A stretch of DNA of 64,000 bases from Bacteroidales bacterium (GTDB lineage Bacteria > Bacteroidota > Bacteroidia > Bacteroidales > UBA932): contig JAKSJN010000001.1 of assembly GCA_024402135.1 (NCBI GenBank), positions 62,001 to 126,000 on the forward strand, in the 5' to 3' direction. The translations under genes and the position numbers were made by a program. Shown in pieces: positions 36,388 to 45,665 of the stretch (its first letter is position 1; each line of letters opens with the position of its first letter). Below the pieces are notes generated by a model. That model saw only the letters and a program-made list of their open reading frames with translations, searched no databases and was not told where the DNA came from.

Positions 36388-38556
36388 ATGAAAAAGACCC
36401 TCCCGATCATATTGGCTCTGGCCCTTCTGGCCGTATCCTGCAGCACAACGAAAGTGCTGGGAGAGGGGGAGTATCGTCTTTCTAAGAATGAACTTCAGGT
36501 TAACAATACAAACGAATTCAACGCCAATAGCTTGCGTCCTTATATCAAACAGGAAGCAAAGGGCGGATTCCTGTTTGGATGGAACCCTTTCATGAGCATA
36601 TACAATTGGTCTGCGTCCAATCCGGATTCACCCTTCGGCAAGTTCTGCCGCAAGATCGGCTCCGCACCGACCATCTACAATCCGGACATGGTCGAAGCAT
36701 CTGCGGAAAACATACGGCACCATCTGGACTATCTTGGATGGTATGGATCCAAGGTCGAGACAGATGTCAAGGTCAAACGCAGACAGGTTACGGTAGGCTA
36801 TAATATCGCGTTAGGAAAGAGATACCGCATCGACAGCCTCTACTTTTCACTTCCCGAGCGCGGTGAATTCGCAAGAGATTTCATGGCCGACACAAGTGCC
36901 CTGAGCATTCATATCGGAGACTGGCTCAGCGAGGAAGCCTTAGAGGAAGAAAGCGAGCGTGGATCTGCATCTTTCAGAAACAAAGGCTATTACGGATTCA
37001 CAAAACACCATTACAGCTTTATTGCTGACACAATAAGCCAGCCAGGAAGGACAATACTTGAAATGCATGTTGGCGAGCAGAGCCGAAACGAGAATACAGC
37101 CGATCCGGCACCGCTGAGCAAATTCTACTACAACAAGGTCAGCATTGAACGCCCTGTAAGCCTCAATATAAAAGAGTCGATTCTGCGTGAACTCAATACC
37201 ATCCATCCCGGAGGACAGTACAGCGAAGAAGAGGTAAACAACAGCTACAGAAGACTTTCAAGTCTCAGGTTTTTCAGCAGCGTAGGCGTTGGAATGACAC
37301 AGGTCGACACCAACAAGGTAGACTGCGAGATAACGCTCAGCCAATCTCCGCTGCAGGGTTTCAAGGTAAATCTTGAGGCCTCTACCAACTCCAGCGGCCT
37401 CATGGGCGTTTCGCCACAGCTGAGTTTCTATCACAAGAACCTGTTCCATGGAGGAGAATGGCTGAATCTCAGCTTCATGGGTAACTTCCAGTTCAAGTTC
37501 AACGATCCTACCCGTTCGGACGAGTTCGGAGTGTCCGCAGGTCTCAGCCTGCCACGCTTCCTTGGCCTTCCTTACAGTTTCTTCAAGGGACCATCCATAC
37601 CTCGTACCGAAATCAACCTGGCATACAACTATCAGAACCGCCCCGAGTACACGAGAAACACGTTTTCAACCTCATTTGGCTATAGCGGAGTGCTGAAAGA
37701 ACGTATAACATATCAGTTTTATCCACTACAAATCAATGCAGTACGTCTTTTCAACATGGACCCTGCATTCAATGAGTCGCTTGAGAAGAACCCATTCATA
37801 AAATACGCCTATCAGGACCATTTCGACGCTGGTTCCGGTGGAAACATATACCTCCAGTCGCGCTCCGCAAGCAATCCACAGGCATCCTTCAACTATCTTA
37901 GACTGTCACTGGATCTTTCCGGCAATCTTCTCAGCCTGGCTGACGGACTCCTTCGCCACAATGAAGACGGCGCCGGTCTTATCTTCGGTTCTCCTTACAC
38001 TCAGTACGTACGCGGAGAAATCAGCACCGGCCGCACATGGAAATTCGGCCCTGACCACAGACAGGCTTTTGCCACACGCATCCTTGCCGGAGCCGGTTAC
38101 GCTTACGGAAACTCTTCTGCCCTGCCTTTCGAGAAGCAGTTCTACAGCGGCGGCGCAAACAGCATGAGGGGATGGCAGTCCAGAGCTCTTGGTCCAGGTC
38201 TTTCCGAGCCTAACAGCCTGTTCATCATCCCGAGCCAGACAGGAGACATGAAACTTGAGGCCAACATGGAGTACAGGTTCGGACTTTTCTGGAAGATTGC
38301 CGGAGCTCTGTTCGTCGACGCCGGCAATGTCTGGATGCTTCAACCAGACGCCGTTCTGGATAATTTTGCAGAAAGCATTGCGGCAGACTGGGGCACAGGT
38401 GTACGCGTAGACATGGACTTCATCGTGCTCCGCATCGATATGGGAATGCGCCTGCACGACCCTGCCCGTGCCGCAGGGGAGCGCTGGCTAAAGCCTTCAC
38501 AATGGCTCCACCGAAATGGCTACGCGATCCACTTCGGCGTCGGATATCCGTTCTAA
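36388..38556 (+). CDS. tamL: TamL-type BamA/TamA (Omp85) outer membrane lipoprotein
   Basis: This is an Omp85-family protein expected to insert or translocate envelope components with TamB. The 722 residues start with a lipoprotein signal (ILALALLAVSCST, acceptor C18), which is the mark of the Bacteroidota TamL variant. POTRA-like repeats follow (about 25-330, e.g. YIKQEAKGGFLFGWNPF, NIRHHLDYLGWYGSKVETDVKV, ELNTIHPGGQYSEEEVNNSYRRLSSLRFF) and then the 16-strand barrel with YSGGANSMRGWQSRALGPG, where RGW replaces the usual VRGF/Y barrel-lumen motif, ending in a terminal aromatic strand (IHFGVGYPF). Two envelope genes follow with 10- and 2-base gaps. Confidence 0.92.
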   Translation: MKKTLPIILALALLAVSCSTTKVLGEGEYRLSKNELQVNNTNEFNANSLRPYIKQEAKGGFLFGWNPFMSIYNWSASNPDSPFGKFCRKIGSAPTIYNPDMVEASAENIRHHLDYLGWYGSKVETDVKVKRRQVTVGYNIALGKRYRIDSLYFSLPERGEFARDFMADTSALSIHIGDWLSEEALEEESERGSASFRNKGYYGFTKHHYSFIADTISQPGRTILEMHVGEQSRNENTADPAPLSKFYYNKVSIERPVSLNIKESILRELNTIHPGGQYSEEEVNNSYRRLSSLRFFSSVGVGMTQVDTNKVDCEITLSQSPLQGFKVNLEASTNSSGLMGVSPQLSFYHKNLFHGGEWLNLSFMGNFQFKFNDPTRSDEFGVSAGLSLPRFLGLPYSFFKGPSIPRTEINLAYNYQNRPEYTRNTFSTSFGYSGVLKERITYQFYPLQINAVRLFNMDPAFNESLEKNPFIKYAYQDHFDAGSGGNIYLQSRSASNPQASFNYLRLSLDLSGNLLSLADGLLRHNEDGAGLIFGSPYTQYVRGEISTGRTWKFGPDHRQAFATRILAGAGYAYGNSSALPFEKQFYSGGANSMRGWQSRALGPGLSEPNSLFIIPSQTGDMKLEANMEYRFGLFWKIAGALFVDAGNVWMLQPDAVLDNFAESIAADWGTGVRVDMDFIVLRIDMGMRLHDPARAAGERWLKPSQWLHRNGYAIHFGVGYPF

Positions 38557-38566
38557 GTAACTATAT

Positions 38567-39982
38567 ATGAGCAAGAAACATATAACTGACAAGATACTCC
38601 AACCGCTGCTTGCGGCGACGGCATTGATTGCCTCATTCGGATTTTTTCAATTCCTCTACCCTTATCACCTGATGCGTCGTGAGCAACTGAGCATTTTCCT
38701 CTACGACTGGGACTACATTATCAGGACATATAAGGGATTCGGCGGAGCTGCGCGTTTCGTCGGGGACTTCCTTACTCAGTTCTTCTATTATCCGGTAGCC
38801 GGTCCTTTGATCGTTTCACTTATTCTGGCCTGCATCGCCATCGTCAGCTACAAGATTTCCAGAAAGTTTCTGGGATCCGGTTTGTCTACTGTCATGGCCG
38901 CATTGGTGACATGCTGGTCCTTCATGCGTGAATGTGGCAATTGGTATGATCTTCCATACACAATCTCTGTTCTTGGCTATCTGTCACTTGCATTATTCTG
39001 CCTGAAGTATTGCAATAGATGGATACGGGTAATTGGATGTATGGTTCCGGTTGCCGTCGGAATCTTCTTCCTGGGGTCTCCGTACGAGAAGGAGAGCGGA
39101 AGGTTATGGAGCCGCCCTGACATCAGACAGGAAAAGGTCATAGCACTTGATATAGAGGCCTCACGAACTCACTGGAACAAGGTGATCAAGCTGGCAGAAA
39201 AAGAAGACCTTTACATAGACGAAGCGACATATTACTACAATCTCGCAAACGCCCAGAGAGGAATGCTCAGCGAGAAGCTGATGAATCATTCACAGCATTA
39301 CACTTTCGGTCTGTTCAGGTGGGTCAACGAAAACGAGTCGCAGTTCACGATCACTTCGGCCGGGGAAGCATGGTTTTATCTTGGCGACATGACACAGGCG
39401 GAACAAAGTGCCATGGTCGGACTGGAATTCTCACCTAAGCATACTGGAGCGCGTTTCTTCGTACGTCTTGCGCAGATCAACCTGGTCAACGAAGACTATG
39501 GAACGGCAATGAAATACCTTGGAATCCTCAGCAAGACATTGACATACAGACGCTGGGCTCTCAAGATGATGCCTGAGAACCATGACGAAAGCACCCGAAA
39601 CTGGCTTGAATATATGCGATCAAATCTTGCCACAAACGATTTCGTCCACCTTGACGGCGACAAGCGTCCGGTTCTCCGCAATCTCCTGGCGGCAAACCCG
39701 GACAACATGATGGCGCGCGAATACCTCCTCTGTTTTGATCTGCTGGCTGTAGATCTTGAGAGTTTCATGGAGGATTATACACCGAACATGATTCCTTCAA
39801 GACTTTATCAGGAAGCCGTCATGACCTGGCTGTCTTACCATGACAGGCTATACAGCCACACTATACGCCAGTATGGCATTGAACTGGAGATGCTCAACAG
39901 ATTCAGACACTTCTCTGTCAATCCGGAACAATACAAGAATACATACTGGTATTGGTATATGCTTGAACAGTCAAATCAATAG
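38567..39982 (+). CDS. DUF6057-like multi-spanning membrane protein
   Basis: The 471 residues have an N-terminal half with about six predicted membrane helices (LLAATALIASFGFFQFLY, PLIVSLILACIAIVSYKI, YTISVLGYLSLALFCLKYC, VIGCMVPVAVGIFFLG) and a C-terminal half that looks like helical TPR repeats outside the membrane (TYYYNLANAQRGML, GEAWFYLGDMTQAEQSAMVGLEFSP, RFFVRLAQINLVNEDYGTAMKYLGIL). It resembles the DUF6057 family from memory. It is 2 bases from the next gene, a heme-motif lipoprotein, and the pair probably acts together. Function unknown. Confidence 0.75.
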   Translation: MSKKHITDKILQPLLAATALIASFGFFQFLYPYHLMRREQLSIFLYDWDYIIRTYKGFGGAARFVGDFLTQFFYYPVAGPLIVSLILACIAIVSYKISRKFLGSGLSTVMAALVTCWSFMRECGNWYDLPYTISVLGYLSLALFCLKYCNRWIRVIGCMVPVAVGIFFLGSPYEKESGRLWSRPDIRQEKVIALDIEASRTHWNKVIKLAEKEDLYIDEATYYYNLANAQRGMLSEKLMNHSQHYTFGLFRWVNENESQFTITSAGEAWFYLGDMTQAEQSAMVGLEFSPKHTGARFFVRLAQINLVNEDYGTAMKYLGILSKTLTYRRWALKMMPENHDESTRNWLEYMRSNLATNDFVHLDGDKRPVLRNLLAANPDNMMAREYLLCFDLLAVDLESFMEDYTPNMIPSRLYQEAVMTWLSYHDRLYSHTIRQYGIELEMLNRFRHFSVNPEQYKNTYWYWYMLEQSNQ

Positions 39983-39984
39983 CA

Positions 39985-41442
39985 ATGAACATGACAGGCC
40001 CCAAGATACTGTTTCTCACCTCAATCATGATCCTCCTTTGCGGCTGCGGCAAGGTAGATTATACGAACCCGAACGGAAGTTCAGGTCCGGTTACCATATT
40101 TCCCGACTACAAGGACGTAACGATTCCATGCAACATAGCGCCGCTTAACTACCATTATGCGACAAAGGGAGCGACCAAAGCCGTCACGACCTTCAGCTGT
40201 AACGGCAAAAGCGAAAGATTCAAAGGGCTGACCATCGAGTGGAATCTCAAGAGATGGAAGAAGTTCGTCAGCGATGCCGTCGGCAAGACCATCCAGGTCA
40301 CGGCAAGCGTCATGATTGACGGCAGGGAAGTCAGCGACACATGGACTATCGAGGTCAGTCCAGACAAGGTTGACTCATACCTGACTTATAGACTCATCGA
40401 GCCAGCATATCAGATGTGGGACGACATCGAGATCAGAGAAAGATGCGTCGAAGACTTCAGCGAGAACGCTATCTGCGACCACCAGCACACCGGGAATTCA
40501 TGCATGAACTGCCATGTTCACGGTCAGCAGCGTGGAGACCTTTCCATTTTCTACATCCGCGGAGCTCACGGAGGAGCAATCCTGAACCGAAATGGTGAAC
40601 TGAGAAAGCTCAATCTAAGGAATGAAGACATGATTTCCAGCACAGTCTATGGCGAGCTGCATCCATCCGGCCGTTTTGGTGTCTTTTCTACAAATGTTAT
40701 CATGCCGGGAATCCATGCGGCATCACCGAGACGCATGGAGGTATATGATTCAGTGTCAGACCTTACCGTTGCCGATTTTGACAACAACAGGATGCTGAAT
40801 CCACCCCATACAGCCCGTAAGGACGTCTTTGAGACTTTCCCATGCTTTTCTGCTGACGGCAATCATGTATACTACTGTGCCGCTGATACCGTGAAAGTTC
40901 CCGAAGACGTAGAGAAACTGAAATATTCTCTGATGAGAGTGTCTTTTGACAGTGCCACCGGCATGCTTGGAGAGCAGATAGACACAATATGGAGCGCAGT
41001 CGAGCATGACGCCTCCGTCTGCCACCCAAAGGCATCACCCGACGGCAAATGGCTGATGTTCACTGTTTCTGCCTTCGGTACATTTCCTCTTAACCACCGC
41101 GACTGCACACTCAATATGATTAATCTCGAGACAGGGGAGATCAACCATCTGGATGGCGTAAAGGGCGACATGTCAGATACATACCACAGCTGGTCCTCTG
41201 ACAGTCGCTGGTTCGTATTTGCAAGCAAGAGGGGAGATGGACAATACGGAAAACCTTATTTCTGTCATATAGACGAGAACGGAAAGGCTTCGAAGCCATT
41301 TGTTCTACCACAGAGATCCGCCAGCTTCTATGAGACGTTCACACGTTCGTTCAACATCCCAGACCTCGGAAAGGAATCGACAGGGCTGACAACGAGGGAC
41401 GCAAAAGCAATGTACAAGGCTGAAAGTGAAGCGTTTGAGTAA
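39985..41442 (+). CDS. Lipoprotein with CxxCH heme motif and TolB/PD40-like repeats
   Basis: The 485 residues begin with a lipoprotein signal (LTSIMILLCGC, acceptor C21). A beta-rich region (40-140) precedes a single c-type heme attachment motif C173-M-N-C176-H177. From about 185 onward are WD40-like PD40 repeats as in TolB propellers (GELHPSGRFGVFST, FPCFSADGNHVYY, CHPKASPDGKWLMFTV, SWSSDSRWFVFASKRGDGQ). It should be periplasmic or surface-exposed and could bind one covalent heme if cytochrome c maturation is present elsewhere. The stop is immediately adjacent to the convergent rarA stop. The role is not known. Confidence 0.82.
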   Translation: MNMTGPKILFLTSIMILLCGCGKVDYTNPNGSSGPVTIFPDYKDVTIPCNIAPLNYHYATKGATKAVTTFSCNGKSERFKGLTIEWNLKRWKKFVSDAVGKTIQVTASVMIDGREVSDTWTIEVSPDKVDSYLTYRLIEPAYQMWDDIEIRERCVEDFSENAICDHQHTGNSCMNCHVHGQQRGDLSIFYIRGAHGGAILNRNGELRKLNLRNEDMISSTVYGELHPSGRFGVFSTNVIMPGIHAASPRRMEVYDSVSDLTVADFDNNRMLNPPHTARKDVFETFPCFSADGNHVYYCAADTVKVPEDVEKLKYSLMRVSFDSATGMLGEQIDTIWSAVEHDASVCHPKASPDGKWLMFTVSAFGTFPLNHRDCTLNMINLETGEINHLDGVKGDMSDTYHSWSSDSRWFVFASKRGDGQYGKPYFCHIDENGKASKPFVLPQRSASFYETFTRSFNIPDLGKESTGLTTRDAKAMYKAESEAFE

Positions 41443-42765
41443 TTATTTCTTCGGATAGTACTTCGGCCAGCACTGCTGAAGATATGACTTAAGGCCATCT
41501 TCATGCTTGTTTGGCTGAGGCTCATAGAACACCGTTCCTGCAAGTTTTTCCGGCATGAACTCCAGATCAGCAAAATGTCCAGGATAATCGTGGGCATATT
41601 TGTATCCATCCGAATAGCCCAGTTCTTCCATAAGCTTGGTAGGAGCATTGCGAAGGTACAGAGGCACCGGGACTGTCCTGTCTTCGGCCGCCTTTGCCAA
41701 AGCGTTGTTGATCGCCATGTATGCCGAATTGCTTTTTGGCGAAGACGCCAGATAAATAGTCGTCTCGGAAAGTGGAATCCGAGCCTCCGGCATTCCGATG
41801 TTGCTCACAATCTCGAAACATGCGTTGGCAAGAAGCATCGCATTCGGATTGGCAAGACCGATGTCTTCGCTAGCAAGTATGCATAGACGTCTGGCAATGA
41901 AACGTATGTCCTCGCCTCCGTCCAGCATCCTGGCAAGGTAGTAAACAGCCGCGTTCGGATCAGATCCACGTACGCTTTTGATAAAGGCAGATATGATGTC
42001 ATAGTGCATCTCTCCGTTCTTATCATAGATTGCGACGCCCTCCTGAAGACATGAAGTAACGCTTGAGTTACTGATTACTATCTCCTTGTTACCCAGTTGC
42101 GAATCCACAACCATTTCAAGGATATTCAGCAACTTTCTGGCATCACCTCCGCTATGTCTGAACAATGCATCGGTCTCTTCGACCTTGATATTTCTATTCT
42201 TTAAGACACTGTCATTGTTTATTGCCCGGTCGAGCAGAGTCTTGAGATGATGGACTTCAAGGGACTTCAGGACAAAGACCTGACAACGGGACAGAAGGGG
42301 AGTGATGACCTCGAATGAGGGATTCTCGGTTGTAGCACCGATCAACACTATCGTTCCGTTCTCCACAGCTCCAAGAAGCGCATCCTGCTGCGCCTTGTTG
42401 AATCTATGGATCTCGTCGATGAACAGTACGGGAGCGGCGCCCTTCGAAAAGAGACCGTTGCCCGCCTTGGCGCGGTCAATGACATCTCGCACATCCTTGA
42501 CTCCAGCATTCACCGCAGACAAGGTGTAGAATTCGCGGTCCATTGTTTTGGCCACAATATTTGCAAGAGTCGTCTTGCCGACCCCCGGAGGACCCCATAG
42601 TATGAACGACGAGAGACAACCACTGGAAATCATGTTTCCGAGTATGCATTTTTCGCCCACAAGATGCTCCTGACCGACATATTCCGAAAGGCTTGCAGGC
42701 CTCATCCGTTCAGGAAGAGGGGGCAGCATGCTGGTTCCGCCGAAATTTGTCTCGTTTTGCGCCAT
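41443..42765 (-). CDS. rarA: Replication-associated recombination protein A (RarA/MgsA AAA+ ATPase)
   Basis: RarA is a clamp-loader-like AAA+ ATPase that acts at stalled replication forks. The 440 residues hold the family start (LPERMRPASLSEYVGQEHLVG), Walker A GPPGVGKT (58-65), Walker B VLFIDEIHRFNKAQQD, sensor 1 IGATTENPSFEV, arginine finger region LLSRCQVF and the C-terminal tetramerisation domain (IKSVRGSDPNAAVYYLARMLDGGED). Length is normal. The likely promoter (TATATTTG, 42868-42875) gives a leader of about 95 nt with a 13-bp inverted repeat. Confidence 0.96.
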   Translation of the reverse strand: MAQNETNFGGTSMLPPLPERMRPASLSEYVGQEHLVGEKCILGNMISSGCLSSFILWGPPGVGKTTLANIVAKTMDREFYTLSAVNAGVKDVRDVIDRAKAGNGLFSKGAAPVLFIDEIHRFNKAQQDALLGAVENGTIVLIGATTENPSFEVITPLLSRCQVFVLKSLEVHHLKTLLDRAINNDSVLKNRNIKVEETDALFRHSGGDARKLLNILEMVVDSQLGNKEIVISNSSVTSCLQEGVAIYDKNGEMHYDIISAFIKSVRGSDPNAAVYYLARMLDGGEDIRFIARRLCILASEDIGLANPNAMLLANACFEIVSNIGMPEARIPLSETTIYLASSPKSNSAYMAINNALAKAAEDRTVPVPLYLRNAPTKLMEELGYSDGYKYAHDYPGHFADLEFMPEKLAGTVFYEPQPNKHEDGLKSYLQQCWPKYYPKK

Positions 42766-42792
42766 TTTAACGTACTATTCTAATTATAAGCA

Positions 42793-42835
42793 TTTATAAC
42801 AAAAAAGTTAAGTATAATAACATTTTTGTTATAAA
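42793..42835. repeat. 13-bp inverted repeat in the rarA leader
   Basis: TTTATAACAAAAA (42793-42805) is repeated inverted at 42823-42835 with a 17-base loop. It lies between the rarA promoter box and start codon, so it may be a leader hairpin. There is no T-tract on the rarA side, so it is not an obvious terminator. Confidence 0.55.
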
Positions 42836-42867
42836 GCATTTTGTACCATTTTTGGATTCTTATCGAG

Positions 42868-42899
42868 CAAATATACGCTTTCTTTATGACATATATCAA
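42868..42899 (-). promoter_or_regulatory. Promoter for rarA
   Basis: On the minus strand TTTG/TTG (around 42897-42899) is followed after about 21 bases by TATATTTG (42868-42875). A start near 42861 is expected. Confidence 0.55.
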
Positions 42900-42934
42900 A
42901 GCTTTTGACTAACTTAGCAATAATGAGGACGTGT

Positions 42935-43504
42935 ATGAAAACTATCGCAAGGGGAGTGTCGGCAATTCTTCTGTCGGTACTGTTTTCTTGCGCCCTCAAA
43001 GCCCAGATCATCACCCCCGGAGAGTTGGGATTCAAGCGTCCCGGAGAGGTAGGAACCATACACTCGCCAAAACAGTTCGGAGCATATTTCTGCCTTCCCG
43101 GACCCGATGACTCATACGATACGATGTCCATCATGGCCGACATGTATGGAGTATTATCCGGAAAGCATTCAAGCCCTGGTGTAAAGTTCACATACAACCA
43201 CTCGATCGTGCTTGGGGAGTGGAGTATCAGGGACTGGAATGTCGGAATCTATGCCGGACCTGGACTCTCGCTCGGATACCTTCGAGACGTCGACAGGACC
43301 ATGGGTGGAATGGCTGGTCTTAATCTGGCTGGCGGCATCAAGACTCATATGCAGCGAAACATCGACTTCAGCCTTGAATTTTCTTCGGACATTGCTTTCT
43401 ATATAAGCGAGAATCCACGTTATCACACTATACAGCTAAGCATGTACAAGCTTGGTCTTACGAGATTTTTCTATCCTCAGCTAAAGATTTCCTATAGATT
43501 ATGA
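42935..43504 (+). CDS. Hypothetical exported beta-barrel-like protein
   Basis: From ATG 42935 this is 189 residues with a signal peptide (MKTIARGVSAILLSVLFSCALKA). The mature part alternates short strands with Gly and aromatic residues (FGAYFCLPG, WNVGIYAGPGLSLGYLRD, GGMAGLNLAGGIKTHM, IDFSLEFSSDIAFYI, FFYPQLKISYRL), fitting a small outer membrane barrel. Earlier starts at 42905 (TTG) and 42923 (ATG) are possible but add residues before the signal peptide. Its end overlaps the next barrel-like gene by 4 bases (ATGA), suggesting a pair. Function unknown. Confidence 0.68.
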   Translation: MKTIARGVSAILLSVLFSCALKAQIITPGELGFKRPGEVGTIHSPKQFGAYFCLPGPDDSYDTMSIMADMYGVLSGKHSSPGVKFTYNHSIVLGEWSIRDWNVGIYAGPGLSLGYLRDVDRTMGGMAGLNLAGGIKTHMQRNIDFSLEFSSDIAFYISENPRYHTIQLSMYKLGLTRFFYPQLKISYRL

Positions 43505-44088
43505 GCCCGATCAGAAAACTACTCGTCATCTTTCCTATGTGCCTTGTTTTCACAATGCCGACCAGAGCTTGGAACAATCTCCGTTACAGCTTGGACTGGG
43601 GATATATGGCTTCAATGTACCAGATATACAGCTACAACTACATAGCAGAAGAAGGATTCCGCGTCGAGCAGCATGGACAAGACTTGTACCTTAACTCAAA
43701 CGGCGTCTTCAAGCTGTTCATCGGCACGCAGATCGGCAGACACGCAGAGTTAGGCATCTTCAGCGGATATGAAGGCATTCGGCAGGACCGTAGAATAGTT
43801 CCCCTCGGACTCAGGACCAGCTGGATGTTCAACGGCTCAGATGCCGATGGACCAATATGTTACGCAGAAGGCGGAGCTGCTTTCCACAAGGACTGCAAGA
43901 CTACGGCCATGGGCACGGCTGGAGCAGGATGGCATGTTCAGCTCGACCACGGCTGCGGAATGGACTTCAAGGTCGGTCTGAATGTATTTGAGGACCATCC
44001 TGCCATAATGGGAGTACCCAAAGAAAACCTGAATAAGAGTGACTATACCTATGGTGGCATCAGTTTCACCGTAGGAATCAGCTTTTAA
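43501..44088 (+). CDS. Hypothetical exported beta-barrel-like protein
   Basis: The 195 residues start with a signal peptide (LLVIFPMCLVFTMPTRA) and continue with strand-like Gly/aromatic repeats (LRYSLDWGYMASMYQIYSYNY, FKLFIGTQIGRHAELGIFSGYEGI, ICYAEGGAAFH, YTYGGISFTVGISF). The last strand ends in Phe, as is common in outer membrane barrels. It overlaps the previous gene by 4 bases and lies 9 bases before the M28 peptidase. It shares general character with the previous protein but no clear sequence identity. Confidence 0.65.
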   Translation: MSPIRKLLVIFPMCLVFTMPTRAWNNLRYSLDWGYMASMYQIYSYNYIAEEGFRVEQHGQDLYLNSNGVFKLFIGTQIGRHAELGIFSGYEGIRQDRRIVPLGLRTSWMFNGSDADGPICYAEGGAAFHKDCKTTAMGTAGAGWHVQLDHGCGMDFKVGLNVFEDHPAIMGVPKENLNKSDYTYGGISFTVGISF

Positions 44089-44097
44089 TAAAACCAG

Positions 44098-45453
44098 ATG
44101 CGCAACATTATGAAAACCAAATGCCTCAGTGTCATCATCCTGGCGACCATGTCCGTAATGGCAACCATGTGCAGCAAATCCGTCAATGCAATTGACGAAA
44201 GATTGGATCCGATAATTGCTGAAACTGTCTCAAAGGTATGCGAAGATAGCCTTGGCAGCTACATCGACAAGCTTGTGTCCTTCCATACAAGACACAGCAT
44301 GAGCAGTCAGACAGATCCTGAAAGGGGATTGGGAGCCGCTGTCAACTGGCTGAAAACCAGATGTGAAGACTACGCTGCAAGAGCCGAGGGCATTCGTCCT
44401 CGTCCTTTTGTTGAAACAATCTATTACAAGACGTCCAGCAACATGGACAGGGAAGTGACCGTCCCTGATATTCTCGTAACAATTCCAGGCACGGCAGGCG
44501 AGTCCGAGATTCTGGTCATGGCTCACATAGACACACGTGTCAACAACCTGGCTGACTCTACCACATTTGCCCCAGGTGCGAACGATGACGGAAGCGGAAT
44601 CAGCTGCCTGCTGGAAATCGTAAGACTATTATCAGAAGTACCTCTTGAACAAACAGTTAAATGTCTTTTCGTCACATGTGAGGAGCAGTCTCTCGGCGGC
44701 TCGGCATTCATGGCCGCCAAAGCTCGCGAAGAAAACTGGCCGCTGATCGCAGTGATCAACAACGACATGATCGGCAATGCTGAAGCCAGCGGGACTCATC
44801 TTGTCGAGACCGACGTTGTAAGAATCTTCTCGGAGAGCAGATCCGGTGTCGACTCGAACGAACGTCAGCTTGCCAGATATGTAAAGGAAATCGGTGAAAG
44901 ATACGTTCCTGGACATACCGTGAAGCTGATGTACCGCGCAGACAGATATCGCCGTGGCGGAGATCATTCATCATTTGTAAATCAAGGTTTTACAGCTGTC
45001 CGAATGACCGAGTATTACGAGAATTACGACAGAACCCACCAGGTAGTCCGTGAAGAAGATGGAATCGCGTACGGAGACATGCCTTCCGGTGTTTGCATTC
45101 CATATCTTGCCAAGAACATCAAGGTCAACCTTGCAAGCATAATGAATCTTGCAGATGCTCCGATGGCTCCGGCTCATGCAGAAATCGCGAATGCCAACGA
45201 GCTCAGCAATTACACGATACTGAAATGGGAACAGGCAAAGGACTCAGACGGAAAAATTGACCAGAACGCATCATACGAAATATTATACAGAGAAACTGAC
45301 CAGCCAGAGTGGAAAATCCTGGACAGTTGCAATGCTGACAGCCAGAACGAGAATCTCAGCATAGAGATTCCGTTGAGCAAAGACAATTATTTCTTCGCTG
45401 TACGAAGCATATCGGCCAAAGGAAACGCCAGTCTTCCAGCATTCTGTAGATAA
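44098..45453 (+). CDS. Secreted M28-family zinc aminopeptidase
   Basis: The 451 residues are an exported, possibly lipid-anchored peptidase (IILATMSVMATMC). The di-zinc site of family M28 is complete: His and Asp in MAHIDTR, Asp in GANDDGSG, the Glu pair in TCEEQSLGG, Asp in INNDMIG and His in RGGDHSSF. After the catalytic domain (about 60-350) a C-terminal beta domain of about 95 residues looks like fibronectin type III (NYTILKWEQAKDSDG, YEILYRETDQPEWKIL, NYFFAVRSISAKGNAS). An in-frame ATG at 44110 is an alternative start. The stop is 10 bases before the left arm of the inverted repeat around the next gene. Confidence 0.9.
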   Translation: MRNIMKTKCLSVIILATMSVMATMCSKSVNAIDERLDPIIAETVSKVCEDSLGSYIDKLVSFHTRHSMSSQTDPERGLGAAVNWLKTRCEDYAARAEGIRPRPFVETIYYKTSSNMDREVTVPDILVTIPGTAGESEILVMAHIDTRVNNLADSTTFAPGANDDGSGISCLLEIVRLLSEVPLEQTVKCLFVTCEEQSLGGSAFMAAKAREENWPLIAVINNDMIGNAEASGTHLVETDVVRIFSESRSGVDSNERQLARYVKEIGERYVPGHTVKLMYRADRYRRGGDHSSFVNQGFTAVRMTEYYENYDRTHQVVREEDGIAYGDMPSGVCIPYLAKNIKVNLASIMNLADAPMAPAHAEIANANELSNYTILKWEQAKDSDGKIDQNASYEILYRETDQPEWKILDSCNADSQNENLSIEIPLSKDNYFFAVRSISAKGNASLPAFCR

Positions 45454-45463
45454 GTACGGAAAC

Positions 45464-45504
45464 TTAACTTGACAGCCTAGGTCAGACCCCGAGTGGCGAA
45501 AAAC
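45464..45504 (+). repeat. Left REP-like inverted repeat of the lipoprotein cassette
   Basis: TTAACTTGACAGCCTAGGTC (45464-45483) has a perfect inverted copy at 47222-47241. Similarity continues inward with mismatches through GACCCCG and GCGA-AAAAC to about 45504. It starts 10 bases after the peptidase stop. Confidence 0.8.
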
Positions 45505-45622
45505 AGCCCTCCCAGACTATAAAAATGTTCAAAAAAGACAAAATTGAAATGAAAATGACCGAAATTATAAGAAATTATAGAAATGTCGACATAAATATAA
45601 TGAATTGACCCTGCCTGCGTTT

Positions 45623-45630
45623 TAGTTTTG
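45623..45630 (+). promoter_or_regulatory. -7 promoter box of the cassette lipoprotein gene
   Basis: TAGTTTTG lies 35 bases before the ATG and inside the inverted repeats, so the gene carries its own promoter. A TTG at 45605-45607 is closer (15 bases) than the usual 19. Confidence 0.45.
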
Positions 45631-45665
45631 CAACAGAAATGAATTTATAAACTAAGCAAAGGAAA

